In this document: positions 1 to 5,927 of the stretch, in pieces
How positions within the stretch are numbered: position 1 is the first letter of the stretch
Layout: each line of letters starts with the position of its first letter
From: Pararhodospirillum photometricum DSM 122
Lineage (GTDB): Bacteria > Pseudomonadota > Alphaproteobacteria > Rhodospirillales > Rhodospirillaceae
DNA: 5,927 nt
NCBI RefSeq assembly: GCF_000284415.1
Contig: NC_017059.1
Span: 1 to 5,927, forward strand
Direction of reading: 5' to 3'
Position numbers and translations under genes: made by a program
Notes under the pieces: generated by a model
Told to the model about the DNA's origin: nothing
Databases searched by the model: none
The model's input: the letters and a program-made list of their open reading frames with translations, nothing else

Positions 1-243
1 GGCGCGTTGAGCCGCCTCCTCCAGCAGGGCCAGAGCCGAGCCCACCGCGCCTTGACGGCGGGCAAGATCGGCCAGGGCCAGACGCGCCTCGACCCCGGCC
101 TCGGGGTGGGCCAGCAGGCGGCGCCACAGCGACTCGGCCTCGGGGAACCGACCCTGGGCATGCAGCCGCCGCGCATCCGCGAGGGGGGAAGCCGCCGCCC
201 CCAAGGGGGCCGCGGGGCCGGGAGGGCGGGGCAGTCGGGGCAT
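1..243 (-). CDS. TPR-repeat protein, N-terminal 81 residues (runs off left edge)
   Basis: Reading the minus strand from ATG at 243-241 gives 81 codons with no stop to the window edge. After a Pro/Ala-rich start of about 20 residues, the sequence has the helix-turn-helix pattern of tetratricopeptide repeats: ARRLHAQGRFPEAESLWRRL, followed by a second helix pair ending in ALALLEEAAQRA. TPR proteins act as protein-protein scaffolds; no partner or pathway can be named from this much. A GGAGAC ribosome-binding site (minus strand, 256-251) lies 7 bases before the ATG, which supports the start. No clear signal peptide is seen. It is divergent from the plus-strand gene at 381 and shares a 137-bp intergenic region with it. 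The plus-strand open frame over 7-384 is its antisense shadow. C-terminal domains lie outside the window. Confidence 0.75.
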   Translation of the reverse strand, partial: MPRLPRPPGPAAPLGAAASPLADARRLHAQGRFPEAESLWRRLLAHPEAGVEARLALADLARRQGAVGSALALLEEAAQRA

Positions 244-380
244 GGCGCGAGTCTCCGGGTGGGGAAAGGCGAAGAAATGACGGGCTGGGCGGACCTTAAT
301 CCCGCTGTTAAGAGATCGGCAAGAGTGTCGAGGTACTGCTGGATCTCCGTCGGTTCACCCGCCCTTGGAGAGTTCCTCCC
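244..380. promoter_or_regulatory. Divergent intergenic region with CTTAA-N8-TTAAG palindrome
   Basis: This 137-bp gap separates the starts of two divergent genes, so promoters for both should lie here. A short inverted repeat, CTTAA (295-299) and TTAAG (308-312) around an 8-base spacer, stands out in otherwise GC-rich sequence and could be an operator or an AT-rich promoter element. No convincing -35/-10 pair is visible. The plus-strand gene has a GGAGAG ribosome-binding site at 367-372. The palindrome may be chance. Confidence 0.3.
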
Positions 381-1000
381 ATGACCGCCCCCGATCCTCT
401 GGAGATTATTGAAGCGCGTCTGATCCAGGCTCTGGACGATGGCCTTGCCCTGGGCGAGACCGCCGACCCGGCTCAGTTGGCCTCGTGGGTCACGGTGTGC
501 GGCGACGTGCCGGACTCCGTGATTCTGTGCGACTTGCCGCTCATTTTGGGGCGGATTTATCGCATGGAGAACGGCCCCGAGGCGTTGGAGCGCGCCGGCT
601 TGCTGCCCTCGGCCGGCAGCCGCCCCCTGTTCTGGCAAGCGCTTGCCGCCCGCGTGGCCTCCTACGTCCGCCACCTCCTGGACGAGGCCCGAGCCCAGGG
701 CGCGCCCGCCCCGACCCAGGTCCCCACCCGGGTCGCCACCGCCCGCGCCCAGGTCGCCTTGCTGCATCAGCAGATGATGACCCTGGTCGATGCCGCCTTT
801 GCCGTGGAGGCCGAGCGCGAGCGCCTGATCCAAGAAACCCTGCGGCTGGAAGCTGACCTTCAGGCTTTGTACGCCGACGTGGGCGAGGCCGTACAGGGCG
901 TGCTCGACAACCGCGCCGATGCGCCGCGCGCCCTGGCCCGCTTGGCCGAGGCGGTGGGCCTCGAGGGCGAGGCCGCCGCCTTGCGCCGCATGCCGCGCCT
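381..1000 (+). CDS. Unrecognised coiled-coil protein, C-terminus lost at junction
   Basis: The ATG at 381 is preceded by GGAGAG 8 bases upstream, a good start. About 206 residues are credible. The first 100 residues look globular and soluble (MTAPDPLEIIEARLIQALDD, a WVTVCGDVPDSV stretch, LPLILGRIYRM, an aromatic RPLFWQAL segment). A Pro/Ala/Gln linker near residues 109-118 follows. Residues about 119-165 are Ala/Glu/Gln-rich and heptad-like, suggesting a coiled coil, then a further Ala-rich helical stretch. There is no signal peptide or transmembrane segment, so it is probably cytoplasmic. I do not recognise the family and assign no function. At 1000/1001 the reading frame runs into the adhesin repeat in the wrong frame. 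The residues encoded from 1002 to the stop at 1133 are repeat DNA read out of frame and should not be counted. The true C-terminus is missing. Confidence 0.65.
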
Positions 1001-2719
1001 AGACGGCAACCGACACGCTCAGTGTCACCGTCACCCCGGTGGCCGACGCCCCGGTGCTGCCGGCCGCCAGCGCGGTGGGCAACGAAGACACGGCCATTGC
1101 GCTGAATCTCGCGCCGGTCCTGACCGACACTGATGGGTCGGAAACCCTGTCCATCACCATCAGCAACGTGCCCGCTGGCGCAACCTTGTCGGCCGGCACC
1201 CCGAACCCGGATGGCAGCTATACCCTGACCCCGGCCGAACTCTCGGGCCTGACCATCACGCCGCCCGTCAACTCGGACGTGGACTTTAGCCTCACCGTCA
1301 CCGCCACCAGCCAGGACGGCGCCAGCACGGCCAACACCACCATCTCCGTGCCCGTGACCGTTATCGCCGTGGCCGATCAGGTGACGGTGGACGCCAGCGC
1401 CCCGGCGAGCGTTGCCGAAGACACCCCGATTCCGCTCACCATCACCACGGCGACGCCCGACACCGATGGCTCCGAGACGATCTCGCTCAAGATCAGCGGC
1501 CTGCCCACCGGCGCCACCTTGTCGGCCGGCACCCCGAACGCCGATGGCAGCTACACCCTGACCCCGGCCCAGCTTGAGGGCCTGACCCTGACACCGCCGA
1601 CCAACTACTCGGGCACCATCGCCCTCACCGTGGTTTCAACGACCACCGAGGCGGAAAACGGCAGCTTCACGAAGGCCACCGACACGCTCAGTGTCACCGT
1701 CACCCCGGTGGCCGACGCCCCGGTGCTGCCGGCCGCCAGCGCGGTGGGCAACGAAGACACGGCCATTGCGCTGAATCTCGCGCCGGTCCTGACCGACACT
1801 GATGGGTCGGAAACCCTGTCCATCACCATCAGCAACGTGCCCACCGGCGCCACCTTGTCGGCCGGCACCCCGAACCCGGATGGCAGCTATACCCTGACCC
1901 CGGCCGAACTCTCGGGCCTGACCATCACGCCGCCGGTCAACTCGGACGTGGACTTCAATCTGACCGTCACCGCCACCAGCCAGGACGGTACCACCACGGC
2001 CAACACCACCATCACCGTGCCCGTGACCGTTATCGCCGTGGCCGATCAGGTGACGGTGGACGCCAGCGCCCCGGCGAGCGTTGCCGAAGACACCCCGATT
2101 CCGCTGACCATCACCACGGCGACGCCCGACACCGATGGCTCCGAGACGATCTCGCTCAAGATCAGCGGCCTGCCCACCGGCGCCACCTTGTCGGCCGGCA
2201 CCCCGAACGCCGATGGCAGCTACACCCTGACCCCGGCCCAGCTTGAGGGGCTGACCCTGACACCGCCGACCAACTACTCGGGCACCATCACCCTCACCGT
2301 GGTTTCAACGACCACCGAGGCGGAAAACGGCAGATTCAAGACGGCAACCGACACGCTCAGTGTCACCGTCACCCCGGTGGCCGACGCCCCGGTGCTGCCG
2401 GCCGCCAGCGCGGTGGGCAACGAAGACACGGCCATTGCGCTGAATCTCGCGCCGGTCCTGACCGACACTGATGGGTCGGAAACCCTGTCCATCACCATCA
2501 GCAACGTGCCCGCTGGCGCAACCTTGTCGGCCGGCACCCCGAACCCGGATGGCAGCTATACCCTGACCCCGGCCGAACTCTCGGGCCTGACCATCACGCC
2601 GCCCGTCAACTCGGACGTGGACTTTAGCCTCACCGTCACCGCCACCAGCCAGGACGGCGCCAGCACGGCCAACACCACCATCTCCGTGCCCGTGACCGTT
2701 ATCGCCGTGGCCGATCAGG
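1001..2719 (+). repeat. Tandem array, 669-bp unit, 1338-bp higher-order period
   Basis: Each 669-bp unit (223 codons) encodes one A plus one B domain. Units 1 and 2 differ at scattered positions. Unit 3 (from 2339) is base-for-base identical to unit 1 as far as both run: 1001-1381 equals 2339-2719, 381 bp with no mismatch at offset 1338. The preceding base (1000 t, 2338 a) and the following base (1382 t, 2720 c) differ, so the identity ends exactly where the array meets unrelated sequence. A1 and A2 differ, for example, at codons for PAG/PTG, DFSL/DFNL and DGAS/DGTT. The true copy number cannot be read from this window and is probably higher. Confidence 0.9.
1003..2719 (+). CDS. Giant repeat adhesin, internal fragment (Ig/cadherin-like tandem domains)
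   Basis: A continuous frame of 572 codons made only of alternating domains. Type A (110 residues: 1039-1368, 1708-2037, 2377-2706) begins VADAPVLPAASAVGNEDTAI. Type B (113 residues: 1369-1707, 2038-2376) begins VADQVTVDASAPASVAEDTP. Both share the core DTDGSET...P.GATLSAGTPN.DGSYTLTPA.L.GLT.TPP, which is Gly/Asp/Thr-rich and cysteine-free. This style is known from very large type I-secreted RTX/cadherin-like surface adhesins of proteobacteria, so a secreted or surface role is inferred. Neither end is real: a TAG sits in frame at 1000-1002, there is no start codon with a ribosome-binding site (the GTG at 1039 is an internal Val), and beyond 2719 the frame reads antisense through another gene to a stop at 2911-2913. 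The N-terminal retention and C-terminal secretion modules are absent. A VCBS- or tandem-95-type naming is possible; the exact Pfam class is uncertain. Confidence 0.8.
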
Positions 2720-3669
2720 CGCCAGCGCGCTGGCACTCACCCGGTCCTGGGCCGGATCTCCCGTCAGGACATAGGCCAGCCGGGGCTCCAGGGCCGCCGC
2801 GCTGTCGCGGGCCGAGACCTCCAGGGCTCGGGTTGGCGCCCCGCTCACAAGCAGCAGGCCAAGGCCTAGCGCCAGCCCGATCCCCAGCGGTCGCGCTGCC
2901 GAAACAACCCTGAGGCGCGGCCGGCGCGGCAGGGGAATCAGGCCCCGCAGCACCAAGGAGATGAGCAGGTCGAGCACGCACAAAACCAGGGCCACGGCCA
3001 GGAGAGGCGCCTTGAGGTCGTGCTCGTGCTCGATGCCGCTCAAGGGGCGCGGGCGCACGCCATCGGGCCAGCGCTCGATGACCGCCAGCGGGCCGAGGGC
3101 CGGAGCCAGATTAACCGCCCGGGCCCGGGTGTCATCGCCATACAGCCCGGGCGGGAGTCCGGGGCCGACCCGGGCCGTGCCATCGGGCAGCAGGTCCTGG
3201 GCGGTCAGGGGCCCGTCGCCGGGGCCGGGCGCGACCAGCCGGCCAAAGCCATCCATGACCCGCCAGGGCGCCAGGGCGTGGTCGGCACGCGGCTCCAGGG
3301 GGGCTTGGCCCTCGGTCAGGCTCAACAGACGCACCAGCATGCGTTCAAACAACGACGACAGCGGCAAGGTGGACCACGAGGGGTCCGGTGTGACGTGAAA
3401 CAGCACCACCGTGCCCTTGTCCCGTTGGTCGGCGGTGACCAGGGGGGTGCCGTCGTCGAGCCGCGCCCAGGTGTGGGGGTCCAGCCCCGGATCGGGCTCG
3501 GCCAACACCTGCGACGATACGGTGACATCGGTGGGCACATCGAGACCGGCGAAGGGGCCGTGTTCGGGGAAGGGGGCCAGTCGTGCCGGGTCGCGCCAGC
3601 CTTAACGCCCCCCCCCAGTCGGCGGTCCCCCCGGTCGCAGGCGCACCGGCAGCAAGGGATCGTCTGCGC
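2720..3669 (-). pseudogene. DUF4159 (BatA-type) membrane protein, broken fragment
   Basis: The minus strand below 3601 reads WRDPARLAPFPE, then a Rossmann-like stretch with VVLFHVTPDPSWSTLPL. A transmembrane helix follows at about 3010-2939 after the HEHDLKAPLLAV motif, a second at about 2890-2840, and then LAYVLTGDPAQDRVSAS, the start of the C-terminal DUF4159 domain, where the gene is cut at 2719/2720. This order matches alphaproteobacterial proteins with an N-terminal BatA double-transmembrane domain and a C-terminal DUF4159 domain; their role is poorly known and often sits near MoxR/DUF58 genes. Upstream, GADDPLLPVRLRPG lies in the same frame, but a TAA at 3604-3602 intervenes, next to a run of nine G (3616-3608) and a run of six G. 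Homopolymer indels or a true nonsense lesion both fit. The N-terminal half and most of DUF4159 are missing. The GTG at 3538 is only an internal Val codon. Confidence 0.7.
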
Positions 3670-4224
3670 CAAGGGCACCGAAACCACGCCCCCTCCGCTG
3701 GCTGATGAGGAGGATGCGGACGGTCCCGGGGCTGGACGCCCGCCCCCGGCCGGCGCGGGGACGGGGCGCGCGGCCGACTCGGCGGCAGCGATCTGGGCGG
3801 CGTCGTCATCGCCCCCCGGGATCAGGAGGACCTGCCCGACCTTGATCACAAAATCCGATCCCAACGTATTACGCCGGGCCAGTTGGTTCATGTTGACGCC
3901 GTAGTGCTTGGCAATGCCATAAACGGTTTCGCCCCGCGCCACCACGTGCTGGCGCTGCTCGGGCAACCGCAGCACTTGGCCCACCTTTAAGACAAAGGGC
4001 GGGGTGAGCCGGTTCTCCTCGATCAAGGCCCGCACCGGCACATTGGTACGCCGCGAGATGGCATACACTGTGTCACCCGCGGCCACGGTGTAGTACCGCT
4101 GCGGCCCCGTGGGGGACGGGGCATCGGAGGGCCCGCCGCATCCGGTCAGCGTGGCTCCGGCCATAAGGGCAAGAGCCAGCGACACCCCGGTCAAGCGGCG
4201 CGCATTTCGGTGATGAGGAGCGCG
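3670..4224 (-). CDS. Two-LysM murein-binding lipoprotein (NlpD-like), N-terminal part only
   Basis: The reading begins with basic residues (HHRNARRL), a hydrophobic stretch (GVSLALALMAGATLTG) and a lipobox LTGC with Cys at 4140-4138, so export and lipid anchoring are predicted. Two LysM peptidoglycan-binding domains follow: YYTVAAGDTVYAIS...KVGQVLRLP (4095-3961) and HVVARGETVYGIA...KVGQVLLIP (3948-3817). Then comes a Pro/Ala/Gly/Ser linker. This architecture usually precedes a C-terminal M23 (LytM) domain, as in NlpD-type activators of cell-separation amidases, but none is present here. Around 3670 the sequence passes into the DUF4159 gene, so the catalytic or regulatory end is lost. The start is also uncertain. 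Upstream codons run into 23S rRNA sequence; the TTG at 4194 or GTG at 4185 are possible starts but would drop the basic signal residues, and neither has a clear ribosome-binding site. The function is inferred from LysM family knowledge. Confidence 0.75.
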
Positions 4225-4793
4225 TGACCCATTACTAACGAAAAGGTACGCCGTCGGACCCCCGAAGGAGCTCCGACTGCTTGTAGGCATCCGGTTTCAG
4301 GAACTGTTTCACTCCCCTCATCGGGGTGCTTTTCACCTTTCCCTCACGGTACTGGTTCACTATCGGTCGTCAAGGAGTACTTAGCCTTGGAGGGTGGTCC
4401 CCCCATGTTCAGACAGGGTTTCACGTGCCCCGCCCTACTCAAGGACTTAAAGCTGCAACACCCATACGGGGCTGTCACCCGCTGTGGCCGGCCTTTCCAT
4501 GCCGTTCTGGTTAGAAACTTCAAGTCACTGGGCTAGTCCGCGTTCGCTCGCCACTACTAACGGAGTCTCGGTTGATGTCCTTTCCTCCGGTTACTGAGAT
4601 GTTTCAGTTCACCGGGTTCGCCTCCATTTCCTATGAATTCAGAAATGGATACCCCAAAGGGGTGGGTTGCCCCATTCGGAAATCCACGGATCAAAGCCTG
4701 CTCTCGGCTCCCCATGGCTTATCGCAGAGTGCCACGTCCTTCATCGCCTCTTGACGCCTAGGCATCCACCAGATGCCCTTCTCTTGCTTGATA
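4225..4793 (-). rRNA. rrl: 23S rRNA, 5' terminal fragment (about 569 nt)
   Basis: The transcript reads from about 4793 with ATCAAGCAAGAGAAGGGC, then GGTGGATGCCTAGGCGTC, GAGGCGATGAAGGACGTG and GTACCGTGAGGGAAAGGTGA, all 23S domain I landmarks in the right order and spacing. Length to the last rRNA-like bases (AATGGGTCA, near 4225-4233) agrees with roughly the first 560-570 nt of a bacterial 23S. The remaining about 80 percent is missing; from about 4224 the sequence becomes the lipoprotein gene. The 5' boundary is placed by alignment from memory to E. coli numbering and may be off by a few bases. Just before the break, CTTTTCGTTAGTAATGGG differs from the usual CTTTTGTATAATGGG, which may be local error or divergence. 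Open frames across this region on either strand are spurious. Confidence 0.9.
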
Positions 4794-5017
4794 AAACGCG
4801 CAGGGGTCAACCCGACCCCAAACGCGCAGATACTCAGCGCTTGTACATAATTCCCATTGCTCCGAACAGTTCCCTGCTCGGAACGACATCAAAACCCTCT
4901 TTACAATGTCAAATAGCAGAAAACGCGACCGCCCGTTAGGGCGGTTTCTGAGACTCTCTCGATTGTCTTGTAAGATATGGGCAAGGCGAACGCAGCACTC
5001 CCAGACCCGACCAGCAA
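4794..5017 (-). other. rrn internal spacer between tRNA-Ala and 23S
   Basis: This 224-nt spacer has no coding signal. On the transcript strand, 5' to 3', it holds the 3' arm of a 10-bp inverted repeat, a 7-bp hairpin, a boxA-like motif, a GNRA-capped hairpin (arms 4861-4869 and 4874-4882, loop GGAA, one G-U pair) and a GGGGTC/GACCCC hairpin (4803-4808 and 4814-4819). The last hairpin is flanked on both sides by the direct repeat AAACGCGCAG (4794-4803 and 4820-4829). The hairpin just before the 23S 5' end is a plausible processing site. The open frame across it is spurious. Confidence 0.75.
4907..4945 (-). promoter_or_regulatory. boxB-like hairpin plus boxA-like rrn antitermination site
   Basis: On the transcript strand a hairpin ACCGCCC-TAAC-GGGCGGT (4945-4928) is followed after 9 bases by TGCTATTTGACA (4918-4907). 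The second motif closely resembles the E. coli rrn boxA, TGCTCTTTAACA. Hairpin then boxA, upstream of 23S, is the known order for Nus-factor-dependent antitermination in rrn spacers. The hairpin could also be read as an intrinsic terminator, but no T-run directly follows it and it lies inside the operon, so antitermination or processing is more likely. Confidence 0.5.
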
Positions 5018-5093
5018 TGGTGGAGCCGGACGGGATCGAACCGACGACCTCAAGCTTGCAAAGCTCGCGCTCTTCCAACTGAGCTACGGCCCC
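5018..5093 (-). tRNA. tRNA-Ala (anticodon TGC)
   Basis: A full 76-nt cloverleaf on the minus strand including encoded CCA. The acceptor arms GGGGCCG and CGGCTCC pair throughout, with a G3-U70 wobble, the classic alanine identity element. The D arm is GCTC/GAGC. The anticodon stem CGAGC/GCTTG carries one G-U pair and the loop TTTGCAA, anticodon TGC (template at 5058-5060). The T arm has GTCGG/CCGTC with TTCGATC. Location between 16S and 23S is the standard spacer position for tRNA-Ala. It appears intact and functional. Confidence 0.97.
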
Positions 5094-5101
5094 TAAAGGC
5101 G

Positions 5102-5177
5102 TGGAGGGTCTGAGACGAATTGAACGCCTGACCTCACATTCATCAGCCCAGGGCCTAAGGTCGTAGGCTCCAGGTCC
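5102..5177 (-). pseudogene. Degenerate tRNA-Ile-like element (GAT anticodon)
   Basis: This 76-nt minus-strand segment ends in CCA, 8 nt before the 5' end of tRNA-Ala, which is the place tRNA-Ile normally occupies in 16S-Ile-Ala-23S spacers. Set by eye against a remembered bacterial tRNA-Ile(GAT), the 3' part from the anticodon loop matches at about 33 of 45 positions, and the anticodon position reads GAT (template 5142-5144). The T arm still pairs (AGGCG/CGTCT, loop TTCAATT), as does the D arm (GCCT/AGGC). Other parts are broken: the acceptor GGACCTG/CAGACCC has two A-C mispairs, the D loop ACGACCTT lacks the GG pair, and the anticodon stem CTGGG/ATGTG is mostly unpaired. It is best read as a decayed tRNA-Ile, or possibly an odd tRNA-like processing element. 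The alignment is from memory. Confidence 0.5.
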
Positions 5178-5682
<505 letters not shown>

Positions 5683-5683
5683 T

Positions 5684-5927
5684 TCCACCGGCCTTGGGGT
5701 CGAGAAGGACGACGAAAAGGCCTTGGCTGCTTTCAAAGCAGCTGCAGAAGGACAGTGTATCGCGGCATTTCGTGCCCTTGGCCAAATATATTTACACGGT
5801 CAGGGTGTCCCACAGGACCCTGAGAAGGGCGAAACCTATTTACGCCAAGCCGCCACACACAAAGATACCGAGGCGATGCTTCTCTTGGGCCACCTCAATA
5901 GCCGAGGCGAAGGTCGTCAACCCGACC
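5684..5927 (+). CDS. Sel1-repeat protein, internal fragment (both ends missing)
   Basis: An open frame with no start codon of its own runs from the end of the 16S block to the window edge, 81 codons. It contains two complete 36-residue Sel1-like repeats: one starting GLGVEKDDEKALAAFKAAAE and ending LGQIYLH, one starting GQGVPQDPEKGETYLRQAAT and ending LGHLNSR. A third begins with GEGRQPD. Sel1 repeats form alpha-solenoids for protein-protein contact and occur in many secreted or regulatory bacterial proteins; the partner cannot be inferred. The single Cys and the His residues (LHGQ, THKD, GHLN) do not form a recognised motif. Codon use is clearly less GC-rich than in the other blocks (AAA, ATA TAT TTA, CAA), hinting at a different genomic neighbourhood or acquired origin. 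The N-terminus is lost at the 16S join and the C-terminus lies beyond the window. Confidence 0.75.

Noticed and set aside
7..384. Plus-strand open frame of 125 codons
   Set aside because: It is antisense to the TPR gene, overlaps the start of the next gene and has low-complexity Gly/Arg/Gln composition.
999..2537. Minus-strand open frames repeating MPADKVAP... at 669-bp spacing
   Set aside because: They are antisense shadows of the adhesin repeat and repeat only because the DNA does.
1001..2719. CRISPR-like or satellite array
   Set aside because: Units are 669 bp, fully coding and have no spacers, so this is a protein-domain repeat.
2961..3904. Plus-strand open frames opposite the DUF4159 and LysM genes
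   Set aside because: Arg/Pro/Gly-rich antisense frames in high-GC DNA; the minus strand carries the recognisable domains.
3322..4290. One 322-residue LysM protein spanning 4290 to 3322
   Set aside because: Its first 20 or so residues are 23S rRNA and everything after about 3670 is the DUF4159 gene in the wrong frame (Arg/Pro/Cys-rich).
4928..4945. Intrinsic terminator
   Set aside because: The stem is strong but lacks an immediate T-run and lies inside the rRNA operon beside a boxA-like motif.

Overview
The window looks like GC-rich alphaproteobacterial DNA, probably Rhodospirillaceae-like (Rhodospirillum / Pararhodospirillum type). The evidence is the character of the 16S and 23S rRNA pieces, the rrn spacer with tRNA-Ala(TGC), strongly G/C-biased codon use, and a BatA/DUF4159-type membrane protein typical of that group. 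The genus-level guess is inference from memory of the families; no search was run.

The main result is that the window is a mosaic of six unrelated blocks joined without gaps, and each join cuts through a gene. Block 1 (1-1000) has a divergent pair: a TPR-type protein leaving the left edge on the minus strand, and an unrecognised coiled-coil protein on the plus strand. Block 2 (1001-2719) is the interior of a giant repeat adhesin: alternating 110- and 113-residue Ig/cadherin-like domains, with 381 bp at its two ends identical. Block 3 (2720 to about 3669, minus) is the middle and C-terminal part of a DUF4159 protein with an in-frame stop beside a nine-base homopolymer. Block 4 (about 3670-4224, minus) is the N-terminal part of a two-LysM lipoprotein. 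Block 5 (4225-5682, minus) is a piece of an rRNA operon in the transcript order 16S 3' end, tRNA-Ile-like relic, tRNA-Ala, spacer with boxB/boxA-like signals, 23S 5' end. Block 6 (5683-5927) is a Sel1-repeat protein fragment of visibly lower GC.

Breaks at rRNA genes, in a long near-identical tandem repeat and at homopolymers are where short- or medium-read assemblies fail. I therefore read the joins mainly as contig-end misjoins rather than natural rearrangement, though the sequence alone cannot prove it. The blocks should not be read as one operon or one functional system.

Within blocks, the biology that survives this caution is a degenerate tRNA-Ile-like element of exact tRNA length at the canonical tRNA-Ile position of the rrn spacer, a perfect 10-bp inverted repeat enclosing the two tRNAs, an antitermination-like hairpin plus boxA, and a higher-order (1338-bp) repeat in the adhesin. 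I found no convincing new defence, mobile or regulatory system.
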